Below are positions 1-9,720 of a stretch of 64,000 nt of DNA, piece after piece. The stretch spans positions 1,600,501-1,664,500 of the forward strand of contig NC_090714.1 of the NCBI RefSeq assembly GCF_040954835.1, in the 5' to 3' direction. This DNA is from Lepisosteus oculatus (lineage: Eukaryota > Chordata > Actinopteri > Semionotiformes > Lepisosteidae). The position numbers and the translations under genes are program-made. The notes below the pieces were generated by a model that did no database searches, was not told the origin of the DNA, and saw only the letters and a program-made list of their open reading frames with translations. The first letter of the stretch is position 1; every line of letters begins with the position of its first letter.

Positions 1-164
1 GTTGAATCGACTTCTGAATATCGCTTTTTAAATACAATCTGTCTCAAGAACATGGTGCCAGATATGGTCAGCAATTTTCAGCATTTAATTTAGTCAATTT
101 GGCAAGTTTTTGCTGCAAGTTTGTTAAATCAAATCATTTAAAAAAAAATTGGATGCCAGACCAT

Positions 165-400
165 TGTAGGACACACAGAATCCCACACAAGTGCACAAGG
201 ACAATTAAGAGACACTAATTAACCTAACTCAGCATGCCTGTGGAATGGGGGTACATACAGTACTGTAGCATGTGGAGAAAACATATGGGAACATGAGGGG
301 AATTTGACAACTCCACACAGAAGTCACCCCAGTCCAGAGAAAAACCAGAACACAAGATCTGTGAGATGATCTTTCACAAGGTCTGACTAATCTCAATTGG
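165..400 (-). repeat. V-SINE fragment, reverse orientation
   Basis: Read on the minus strand, this stretch follows the V-SINE order: a decayed tRNA-like head near 350-400, then the central conserved domain. On the plus strand the domain appears as ACTCCACACAGAAG (310-323) and GTGGAGAAAACATATGGGAA near 272-291. A tail containing ATTAACCTAAC follows near 218-228. It is clearly diverged from the forward copies elsewhere in this window. The boundaries are approximate and no target-site duplication was found. Confidence 0.7.
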
Positions 401-582
401 CATGTGCTACACTAAAAAATGAATGGTTATTTGATGAATAAAAAAGACATTTCCATTAAAGCACATCCAAATAAATATGGGCAGTTTCATAGAGTGGAAA
501 CCTGAACAACTTATCAGTAACACATAAAGTTTTGGTACTTTCTGTTGTACAAAAGTAACAAAATTACAAGTAACATAGTAGT

Positions 583-822
583 TCAGTTGGGTAGCTGCGT
601 CGGCATGCGTAGGCTGCAAAGGAACAAGTAATAGGTTTATTCCACGCTGAAAAAAGAAGAAAGAAAACACAACGTTTCGGCCGTGGAGCCTTCTTCAGGT
701 GTCAAAGTACATACCTGTAGTTCAACAAGTTAAAAAGTAACATAGTTCAAGTAGGGAGCTGCATCTCCATGTGTAGGCTGCAAAGGAACAGGTAAAATTT
801 AATTCCAGGCTGAAAGGAAAAT
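583..822 (-). repeat. Penelope-like element tail, two minus-strand copies
   Basis: Two head-to-tail copies of one unit lie on the minus strand, at about 583-715 and 743-822. Both contain the plus-strand words GTAGGCTGCAAAGGAACA and TTCCA-GCTGAAA in the same order. The first copy also holds the hammerhead-like core described separately. Tandem partial copies with a CTGANGA...GAAAC core are typical of Penelope-like retroelement terminal repeats. The family assignment rests on that core and layout, since no reverse transcriptase is present here. It could instead be a non-autonomous relative. Confidence 0.55.
666..703 (-). ncRNA. Hammerhead-ribozyme-like motif in Penelope-like tail
   Basis: On the minus strand the order is GACAC, CTGAAGA, a short hairpin (AGGCTCCACGGCC, where GGC pairs with GCC), GAAAC, GTT, GTGTT. 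CTGANGA and GAAA are the two invariant hammerhead boxes. The flanking GACAC and GTGTT pair over five bases with one G-U pair, forming stem I. Stem III is reduced to the palindrome ACGT, which is the minimal form known for Penelope-like elements and thought to work as a dimer. The predicted cleavage would follow GTT. Activity is inferred from the motif only. Confidence 0.55.
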
Positions 823-915
823 AAAAGTGTCATACCTGAAGATGGCTCCATTGCCGAACTTTTGTGTCTCTTAATCTTTATACAATAAACTTTTACCTGA
901 TCCTTAACAAGTAAC
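823..915 (+). repeat. Penelope-like tail, inverted plus-strand copy
   Basis: A third copy of the same unit runs on the plus strand and abuts the minus-strand copies, so the array is inverted here. CTGAAGA lies at 836-842 and a hairpin segment at 843-855, followed by a decayed GAAA box. It ends with AATAAACTTTTACCTGATCC, which corresponds to the reverse of the first copy's tail. Inverted tail units are a known result of Penelope-type integration. Confidence 0.5.
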
Positions 916-3900
916 ATATCTTTTTATTTACATGAGAAATGGGTATAGTATACAGTATTTAAAAAGAGTTTTATTAAGTACAAAGAAAAGGCTTTGTTAA
1001 TTACGATACCATTAATCAAAAATTTAGTCTTGGATGTGTGGGCAGCTCCACTGATCTTTTCACAGTTTCTAAACAGACGCAGCCACATATCTTGTCTCGG
1101 ATAAAGCTAAGTAAGGATTTTTTTAATCGTGTATTATTTTCTGTTTCTGAATTTCACTCGATGATATGCAAGAAGTGAGACAAAGGTAGGAGTGGAGCTT
1201 CCGATCTGCAGATCAGCTTGGCTGTACCGTGAGTTAGGTACTTCTATGTGTCACGGGTTAAGGGCTACCCAGTTTATTTTGCCCACCAGTGTCCATGTAA
1301 TAATTGAAGTATGAAAACAAATCTAATTCCATTAAGAAGAAATAAGGGTCGTACATCACAGCTCCCACCTACTCAACCAGCATCACTGACAAGGAAAGCT
1401 CTGCAAGTTTGCCAGGGAATTGATGCCAGAGCCCTGTCCACTGCAACACCCTGCTGCTCACACAGCCAAGTGTGAGAGCGAGAGGCTGTAATTGTATGTT
1501 TTTAATAGCACACTATACTTTCAGGTATATTACATGGCTGGATGAGACATTACCCCCGTCTCTTAAGAAAAGGTGGAACAAGAAGGGGAACAGGAGTTAT
1601 TGCTCTCTGTTTTCGAGGGGACCAGCTTCAATAGCCATTAAATGGGTCATTGCACAATAGGAGAGTTTCGCATGGCTCATATCACCAGCATCAATATTCT
1701 TCCCCCCCAGTACCGCTTCTGTGTGATTACCGTGTGCCATGTTGGATCATTACATGCATTTCTGGGAAATTACAGTAATTTAACCTTTGCGGCTTATGAG
1801 CTGCTGATACGGATGTAGTCAGCTGCAATGGAGCTGTCAAAAATTAATGCGAAAAACAACAAAAGCAAGGCACACATGCCATACTGTACATACTGTACAG
1901 TATATGCATCCTCCACAGTTTTTAGAGGCTGGACTCCAATGTGTAAAGAACAGAGCATTGCAGTCTTAATGTCCAATTTTTAAGTTCCTCGTCTTCTTTT
2001 TTGGTAGGGCTAGTAATTGAGGACAACGGAAAAATTGCTGGTTCGAAGGTGGTTCAAAGCAATCTTTCTAAGACTGATACTTTGGATGTACAGGTAGCTG
2101 TAAAATAATTTCCATTGGAAAACCACACCTTTCAAAAATAGCAAGTCATTCCTTGTTTTTCCTTAGAATATCTTGATCATCACAGCTGATTATCAGCTGA
2201 TTATCACTATACTACATTTTTCATAAAGCAGAGCAGATGAAATAATAAAAGCCAGCAGACATGCCCGTTGTTTGGAGAACGATGTTTTGGTGCAGAGGTG
2301 ATATTAAATCAAAATGTGTTTCCAAATGCTAATAAAACAGGGCCATGTGTTCATAATGAAAACCTAAACAATGAAAATATGCAAATAGGTAGAAATGACA
2401 AGAAATGTAGGTAAAAAATACCCAAGAAATCTGTGAGTAAGGTATTATCCAAATCCATCATTTTAAATCTGGATGGATTCTGAGATATCACTTCTTCAGG
2501 ATGTTAGTCTGAATAAAATTATAACAAGTACAGTAGGGCTCTGCCTGGGGAATTTAATTTTCTTTCAATACAGAGCTCATTACTTGCTTGTCACTGCTAG
2601 TGACATCATCCATAAAGACTTTCATAATAAACTCCACAGGAGTTTCACAGCATTGAATAACTTACAACAACTCACCACAAACACTAATCAGCACACTCCT
2701 TTTAAAACATCAGTCAGACTCAAGAGTCAAGTTCTCTGTCTCATTTCTTACCCTGATCACAGAGTAAAAGAGAGCTTTGTGATGTCATCTGACTGGGGCA
2801 GAAAAAGAGTTCAATCCATTTACACTGAGTTGCTGTACTTAACTCAGATCATTACCCCTCTACGAACATTATTGCAATTAAAAACTGTTTTTAATTATTT
2901 GAGAATAGCCTCAACTATATCCGAGTAAAAATTAAATATTGTTAACATTCACCAAACATGTGCAAACGTTTTTGTTGTCAGCATCACCGACACACGCCAT
3001 GGTCATAGTCATCCTTCTTTGGTCAAAAATCCTCTTTTGGGGATTCCATAATTAAAACAGATTTTTACTATTTGGCATTTCATTTAGGTTTTTTTCACTG
3101 TGTATAGGATGAGCTGCATTCAATTGGATTTTTTTTAATTAAATATAAAATGTTCAAGTTTGAAAACATATTTTCACAGTCAGAAACAAAGCAGGTGGGG
3201 GTAGGGAGATGGACAATGTATTACACTCACAAAGAATGTTTTCTTATTAATCTATTCTTTATTAACATTAACTTATTGTGGTTCAAAGCACTATGTTTAA
3301 GCTTTAAATGCAATTAAATAAAACTTAAATCTAATGTTTTCTCTAGAGCTCTTAACCTGAAATAATCATATGCAGCACTTAAGATGCATTGGTAATGAAA
3401 ATGAGAGAACAGACTAAAACAATACTGTTTTTTACCCTGAAGTCAGGTTTGTGTCAAAGGTGTTTACAACAAAGTGCCTTTCTTTTCAGTTACTTTTTTA
3501 ATAGACTCTTCTGTTCTGCTGTATTTAAAAGCAGGAGTTGAGGCAAAATATCAAAAGCGATATTTGCTAGCAGCTGCATTTTGCTTAGCTAAGTGCTAGG
3601 GCTATTCTGTTAATTTGTCTTTTGCTTACATTCTCATTATGAGGCGGCTGACAAAATTGCCGTCTCTTTTAATTGTTGCTCCAAGCTACCTACTTATAAT
3701 GAGGGAAACTTCGCTTCTGTTTCTCAGAAAACTTTCAAAGAATAACACAGACTTCATGAATAATTTATATCTTTTATTCATGCAGTAGGTTTCAGACGTG
3801 AAACAATGTCTTCATAGCCTGCCAGTGAAGATTACCACAAGTCATGTGGGTCTCTGTGTGTTTGGCAACAAAACGCATCCACTTTTCCCAGAAAGTCACC

Positions 3901-4558
3901 TGGTTGTTATTAATTTGCACCACACTGTGTAACAGACTTCCAGCATCAATTATTGAGCGCACTGACTGGGTTACAGGGCAAAAGCAGAGGCCAGATGGTA
4001 AGAGACATGAGTGCAGTTTACCAGTTGTGTTGTCAGACTGAGTTCCTTTGCCAGAGTCTAACAAACGACATTATACCAAGTCTTTTTCTTAACACTGTGT
4101 TGGGAAACCAAGAGTTTTGAGTTGTACCAGTGAATTCACCTTGTACAGTAACTCCATGGTGCACTGCACAGATATAAAAAATAGACGTCAGCTGAGTTAG
4201 TCATTGCTAACAAATGCTGTGATACAAATGTGCTTTAAGTGGATGGAGTGTATATGGATCCCACTTTCTCCTGACTATGAATCTAACTGTGAAGCTGAAA
4301 TTGCCTCTCATATGGTGATGGTGTCTGCTATGGCATAGAGAATTGGTACAATTTATGTGTCTCTGACAGTCTCAGACTACTTACTATATTAATACAGTCT
4401 GTAAGTTTGCTAAAGTGGATTTTAAAAAAGAGTCTTAATCCTTGTAGGTCTTTTCTTGTTCAGAAAACATCTGTTTGCCTTAAAATTGTAATTAAACAAT
4501 CACCAACAAAGAGACGTATCTTCTGTACTGCACATAAAGATCAAGTTATACATATTGC
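916..4558. other. Intergenic, no gene recognised
   Basis: This is AT-rich upstream flank. The longest open frame is 2473-2928 (+, ATG start, 151 codons). It resembles no family I know and has no Kozak or repeat context, so chance is a fair explanation. Palindromic TACTGTACAGTA-type words cluster near 1880-1905. No RNA gene or mobile element was identified. Confidence 0.5.
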
Positions 4559-4892
4559 ATGCAGGGTGGTGTGACGGCAAACTGGCTAGCACTACTGTCT
4601 GGCAGTGCTGGGGCCCTGGGTTCAATTCCTGGGGTGTGTAGAGAAAGCACCTGTATCTTCTCCCTGTGTTCACATGGGTTTCCTCTGGGTGCTTCAGTTC
4701 CCTCCCACAGTCCAAAGACATACTGGGAGGTTAATTGGCTTCTGGGAAAACTGGCCCTAGTGCGTGTGCACAGCACTGAACTGGCGTCCTGTCCAGAGGG
4801 TATCCTGCCTTGCGCCCATTGCTTGCTGGGATAGACTCTGGCTCCTCTGTGGCCCTGTATTGGATAAAGGGGTTAGAAACCGGATAGAAGGA
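4559..4892 (+). repeat. V-SINE, near full length
   Basis: The copy has a tRNA-derived head with a B-box-like GGGTTCAATTCC (4618-4629) and the V-SINE central domain (CACATGGGTTTCCTCTGGGT; CTCCCACAGTCCAAAGACAT). Its LINE-related tail reads GAACTGGCGTCCTGTCCAGA, then TATCCTGCCTTGCGCCC, and it ends in TTGGATAAAGGGGTTAGAAA. This is the best preserved V-SINE in the window. Open frames across it on either strand are by-products of the repeat. Confidence 0.9.
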
Positions 4893-5395
4893 TATTGTAC
4901 TCACTTGTGTACACAGACATTTCCAGTGACACACTTCTGTATATTTCAGATAATGTCGATTTTGTCGGATGTTTTTTTTTTCTCCCATCTAATTGAATTA
5001 GTATGGGATACAAAAGTCTGTGTTAATCAATTCAGTTTGATAGTCTCCAGGCTAATGGTGTGAAAACAAGGCCATTCTGCGTTCTCTAACCTGTCAGGTG
5101 CTAATTGACCAATGAAATCTTTTAATAGGAGTAGGCCACAGGGAGTTTTCTGATGGGTTATGAGATTAAATGATATAAGAACTTACTGTATAACCATGTT
5201 ACATTGAAGTAGATCCTTATACGTACCGTAAAAAACTAGCCAGACTTAGCTGCTGACTTGCTGTTTGTGTGTTTTTCCAGTCTTTTAATTGCTTATTAGG
5301 GTTCTTAAATTGAATTATATTTCTGCTCAACTATACCATTTAAGTTGATAATATTATTAATGAATAAGGCTTATTGTATTATTCAAAGAAAGTCA

Positions 5396-5502
5396 TAGAG
5401 CTGGGTATTGGAACAATCTGCGATGCTGGAAGTTTTAAACCCTCAACCTCCCAGTTCAGAGACCTATCCAGTTACCACTGGTGCACTATGGAGTACAGAG
5501 TA
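5396..5502 (-). repeat. tRNA-derived SINE head or tRNA relic
   Basis: On the minus strand an A-box-like TGCACCAGTGGTAACTGG starts at 5485. A B-box-like GGGTTTAAAAC lies at 5431-5441, 44 bases downstream, which is the normal tRNA spacing. The anticodon arm and acceptor stem are poor, so this is not a working tRNA. It is most likely the head of an unnamed SINE; the downstream body was not recognised. Confidence 0.4.
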
Positions 5503-6390
5503 CAGTGTCCAATACAGTACATACAATTCCATTAGCAGAGAATATATTCCTGTAAATTAAAACTTCAAGGTAGATTTTTAATATATACAGTATACAGTAT
5601 AATGTATTAACGACCTAGAATGTTAAAAACTGTAAATTACAAAATACAAAAGTGAGAAATAGTCAAAATATTCAAGACATAAAATGATGGACAGAGTATG
5701 TTTGTTCTGAATGTAATTAAACTGATTATCATACTAATCCTCAACAGGTTGTTTCCATTTCAAATGTTATTTTAAACTGAGAGTAACAGACGACATTATA
5801 CCAAGATATCCTATCTAATAATATTATATCCTAATATCCTAAAACTACAATGCTATTAATAAATGTTTGATTGCTATTAATGTTTGTGTTGTATGGTGTA
5901 CGTTTCATCTTTCCCCGGATGAGGAAAGTAATTCTCTGTCTTTTCCTGTTTTGCAGGATCGCATTTGAAGCCCATAAATGAATGTGGGGCAGAGGGAAAA
6001 AGAAAGAGACAGAAATACAGGGCTGATCAGAAATGTTGACCACAAGGGAAATAAGCACAAACCAGACTAAAGCAGTGATATATTGAAACTCAGACATCGC
6101 TTTCCAATACAGCCGCCCGGCCCAGCAAAGCTTGCTCCGCAGGCTGGATGCAGCCGCCTTCTTTAATACAGCTGGGGTACGTCTTAACAAGATCTTCCCG
6201 CTGCTGCCATTTCCATTTTACCGGCTGACTTGTCAGTACGTTTATTAATCTTTGCCTACATTGAACCGAGCGAGGTTGTCTTTGCTCAGTCAGAGACTTC
6301 AGATCATTTATCTTGCCTTTTTGAGTCTCAAGAAAAATAACACTGACCAGATAGCTGTCTGCAGTTGTCGTGGCTGCTGGAGCAGGACAA
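5503..6390 (+). other. elfn1 upstream region and probable 5' leader
   Basis: The stretch lies directly before the elfn1 start. In mammals the ELFN1 coding sequence sits in one exon preceded by distant 5' UTR exons, so a 3' splice site is expected here. Candidates are GTTGTCTTTGCTCAG ending at 6290 and AGCTGTCTGCAG ending at 6363; neither has a very strong pyrimidine tract. An in-frame stop at 6352-6354 shows that the reading frame cannot extend upstream of it. No core promoter was identified. Confidence 0.4.
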
Positions 6391-8769
6391 ATGGCTTGCT
6401 ATGGAGGCATAGTGATGACTACTTTATACTGGTGGGCGGCACTGTTCTCTTTCACGCAGATAGCCGGGGTCAGGGGAGACTGCTGGCTTATTGAGGGAGA
6501 AAAGGGCTTTGTATGGCTGGCGATCTGCAGCCAAAACCAGCCACCTTATGAGGCCATCCCACAGCACATCAACAGCACCATCGTGGACCTCCGTCTGAAT
6601 GAGAACAAGATCAAGAGCATCCACTACTCCTCCCTCAGTCGCTTTGGCAACCTGACCTACCTAAACCTGACTAAGAATGAGATTACTTATATAGAAGATG
6701 GGGCCTTCTCTGCCCAGTTTAACCTCCAAGTCCTGCAATTGGGATTCAACAGGCTGAGGAACTTGACAGAGGGAATCCTCAGGGGTTTGGGCAAACTGCA
6801 GTACCTCTACCTCCAAGCCAACCTGATTGAGACGGTGACCTCCAATGCCTTCTGGGAGTGTCCCAATATTGAGAACATCGATCTGTCCATGAACCGTATT
6901 CAGCTGCTTGATGGCGGGACGTTCGCAAGCCTGGGCAAGCTGACTACGTGTGAGTTGTACACCAACCCCTTTCGCTGCTCCTGTGACCTACTGGGCTTCC
7001 TCAAGTGGCTTGCCAACTTCCCCAACAGGACCAGCGAGCGCATGCTGTGTGATTCCCCGCCGGACTACTCCGGCTACAGCCTTCTCAGCCAGAATCCCAA
7101 TCAGCCCAGTTATCGCAACGCTCTGCAGAAACTTACCACCTTGTGCTCCGAGGACTATGAGCAATCCAACTACAACCCACCCCCTTACATTGTCACCTCC
7201 ATTCCTCCTTCCCCGACCCCTTGCGAGGTTGAGGACTGCGGTTCTGGAGCTGAAACCATGGCAATAATTACAGTTACCCCAACTCACAGTGACCCCAGTA
7301 TGAAACCCCATATAGAACTTAAGCATGTAACCCACACCAGCGCTAGCCTTACGGTCCGGATCCCGCACCCCTTCAAGAAGATGTACATCCTTGTGCTCTA
7401 CAACAACAGCTTCTTCACCGATATTCAGAATCTCCGAAACCAGAAGGAAGATATCGAGCTGACGGGGCTAAAAGCCCACACCAGCTATACGTACTGCGTG
7501 GCTTCCATACGCTATTCCTTGCGCTTCAACCACACCTGTCTGACGATCAACACAGGCCCCAAGAACGGGAAGGACCACGTGCCCAACTCTTCCACTGCCA
7601 CCCATTACATCATGACCATCTTAGGCTGCCTCTTTGGCATGGTCATTGTCCTGGGGTTCGTGTATTACTGCCTGCGGAAGAAACGGCAGCAAGATGAGAA
7701 GCACAAGAAATCCGGCAGCATCAAGAAAAACATAATCGAACTGAAATACGGAGCTGAACTCGAGAGCGGGACGATCTCCCAGCTCACCCAGAAGCAGATG
7801 ATGGCTGGAGAGAACATAGCCCGCATGCCGTACCTGCCTTCCACAGGTGAAATGGAGCAGTACAAGCTTCAGGATATTATTGAAACCCCCAAAACAGCGA
7901 AAGGGAATTATATTGAGGTGCGGACTGGGGAGCAGCCCGATCGCCGGGAGTGTGATATATCTATCTCCGGGAACAACCAAGGCTCGGTGGCAGAAATCTC
8001 CACCATAGCTAAAGAAGTGGACAAAGTCAATCAGATCATCAACAACTGCATCGACGCTCTCAAATCCGATTCGACCTCCTTCCAGGGTGTCAAATCCGGA
8101 GCTGTGTCCACTGCAGAGCCCCAGCTCGTGCTCATTTCGGAGCAGCCTCAGAGCAAGTCTGGCTTTCTGTCCCCCGTGTACAAAGACAGCTACCACCACC
8201 CTCTGCAGAGGCATCACAGCATGGAGGCGGCTCCGAAGCGCTCCAGCACGTCCTCCAGTGGCTCCATCCGAAGCCCGAGGTCCTTCCGCTCGGAGGGAGC
8301 CTACAAGTCGGAAGCCAAGTACATCGAGAAGACGTCGCCCACGGCCGACAGCATCCTGACAGTCACACCGGCAGCAGCCATCCTTAGAGCGGAGGCAGAG
8401 AAAATCAGGCAGTACAGCGAGCATCGGCACTCGTACCCCGGCTCCCACCAGGGCGAGCAGATCGAGGGGCACGGGAGCCGCAAACCGTCCATCCTGGAGC
8501 CGCTGACTCGCCCCCGGCCCAGAGACGTGACCTATTCCCAGCTGTCGCCCCAGTACCACAACCTCAGCTACTCCTCAAGTCCCGAGTACACCTGCAAACC
8601 AGCACACAGCATATGGGAGAGGTTTAAACTCCACCGCAAGCGCCACAAAGAGGAAGAGTACATGGCAGCTGGGCACGCGCTGCGGAAGAAAGTCCAGTTT
8701 GCCAAGGACGAGGACTTGCATGACATTTTAGACTACTGGAAAGGCGTGTCGGCCCAGCACAAATCCTGA
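6391..8769 (+). CDS. elfn1: ELFN1, extracellular leucine-rich repeat and fibronectin type III protein
   Basis: A single-exon gene for a 792-residue type I membrane protein; human ELFN1 is of similar length. Residues 1-29 form a signal peptide ending before DCWLIEGEKGFVW. About six leucine-rich repeats span 61-195, followed by a cysteine-capped LRRCT (N192-C252). A fibronectin III domain lies at about 304-389 and a transmembrane helix at about 407-428, before an RKKR stop-transfer run. The long cytoplasmic tail holds KKVQF (K767-F770), the RVxF-type docking site for protein phosphatase 1, and ends DYWKGVSAQHKS, which favours ELFN1 over ELFN2. In mammals ELFN1 sits at synapses, binds group III metabotropic glutamate receptors across the cleft, and is listed as a PP1 regulatory subunit. 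ATG 6391 has G at +4 but C at -3; ATG 6415 (M9) has G at -3 and also leaves a good signal peptide. A GTG at 6370 is unlikely as a eukaryotic start. The sequence cannot tell whether this is a 1a or 1b copy. Confidence 0.95.
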   Translation: MACYGGIVMTTLYWWAALFSFTQIAGVRGDCWLIEGEKGFVWLAICSQNQPPYEAIPQHINSTIVDLRLNENKIKSIHYSSLSRFGNLTYLNLTKNEITYIEDGAFSAQFNLQVLQLGFNRLRNLTEGILRGLGKLQYLYLQANLIETVTSNAFWECPNIENIDLSMNRIQLLDGGTFASLGKLTTCELYTNPFRCSCDLLGFLKWLANFPNRTSERMLCDSPPDYSGYSLLSQNPNQPSYRNALQKLTTLCSEDYEQSNYNPPPYIVTSIPPSPTPCEVEDCGSGAETMAIITVTPTHSDPSMKPHIELKHVTHTSASLTVRIPHPFKKMYILVLYNNSFFTDIQNLRNQKEDIELTGLKAHTSYTYCVASIRYSLRFNHTCLTINTGPKNGKDHVPNSSTATHYIMTILGCLFGMVIVLGFVYYCLRKKRQQDEKHKKSGSIKKNIIELKYGAELESGTISQLTQKQMMAGENIARMPYLPSTGEMEQYKLQDIIETPKTAKGNYIEVRTGEQPDRRECDISISGNNQGSVAEISTIAKEVDKVNQIINNCIDALKSDSTSFQGVKSGAVSTAEPQLVLISEQPQSKSGFLSPVYKDSYHHPLQRHHSMEAAPKRSSTSSSGSIRSPRSFRSEGAYKSEAKYIEKTSPTADSILTVTPAAAILRAEAEKIRQYSEHRHSYPGSHQGEQIEGHGSRKPSILEPLTRPRPRDVTYSQLSPQYHNLSYSSSPEYTCKPAHSIWERFKLHRKRHKEEEYMAAGHALRKKVQFAKDEDLHDILDYWKGVSAQHKS

Positions 8770-9720
8770 CTCCACTCAGACTTTTCTTTTCAGATCTGGA
8801 CCAAAATGAAACAGAACAAGCTAGGAAAAAAACAAACAAACCTTAAAGAGGTTTAAAAAGAGAAAATAAAATAGAGAAAAAATACTTCCGCAGCTATTTT
8901 TATTCGAAATGCGTTTCTGGACATGAAAAAGAAAGTCTCACGCTAGTGAGTATCTATGTACCAAAATAATGGGAAGGAAATAGAAAGAATAAACTGTACA
9001 ACTTGACTTCACCATCATTTTTTTAAAGAAAAGACTTTTTCAAATAATAGCATTGGAATATTATCCTTTGGGTATCGCATGGCTGTGTCCCGTGACTGTG
9101 GATTAACTGTTGTGTACTTTGAGAGAAAAACAAACTAAAACGTCCGCTGAACACTGTATGCAAGACTCTGTGTATTTGTTTTTTTGTCAGAGAGCTACAT
9201 CCACATGCACACATTTTTTTTCACTCCGTAGCGTAAAGTAATATCAGTGAGTCCTACATTCAAAATAACTATGTACAGATAAATTTCTATATTTGCAACG
9301 TTTGCTGTAAGAAAAGAAAATGAGAAAAGAGAAAAACTACCTGTTTGTATCAGGTTTTAACCATGGATTTCAGAGACAATTTCTTCATTATTATTTTGTG
9401 TCTCAAATGAATGTCTCCTGTCCTGATGGATAACAATTGCACTGTTCAATGAAATGGTACATCCATTTAGAAATCACCCTGACTGTTGTTTTTCTCCTGT
9501 GTTGCATATCTTTTGCAGACGTCACGAGTCAAACTGCACAATACTAACAGTTGAGATTCATCGTTTCTGATTTAATTTTCCTACCAAAGTGCTGTGGTAG
9601 CAAGTCATTACATGCTCTGCTGATATCTGGGCCCCGAAATTAATCCTACAGACCTGAGGATGAATGTATTCTTTACATAATAAAAGTGTCTGGCAGCTTT
9701 TACTGTAAGCTGCAGTCTTG
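8770..9720 (+). other. elfn1: elfn1 3' untranslated region
   Basis: The AT-rich sequence after the stop carries poly(A) signals AATAAA at 8865-8870, 8988-8993 and 9679-9684. The last is followed by a GT-rich stretch (GTGTCTGGCAGCTTTTACTG), so the longest UTR probably ends near 9700-9720. Which site is used cannot be seen from sequence. Confidence 0.6.

Noticed and set aside
2473-2928. A 151-codon plus-strand frame with an ATG start
   Set aside because: In AT-rich DNA of this size one frame of about this length is expected by chance. No domain, repeat or splice context supports it.
4500-5063. Several overlapping frames on both strands
   Set aside because: They are translations of the V-SINE at 4559-4892 and its flanks.
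5831-6190. A 119-codon minus-strand frame upstream of elfn1
   Set aside because: No homologue, no supporting signals, and it overlaps the likely elfn1 leader region.
7621-8559. A 312-codon open frame on the minus strand inside elfn1
   Set aside because: It lies fully opposite the elfn1 coding sequence, is caused by its GC-rich codon use, and resembles no known protein.
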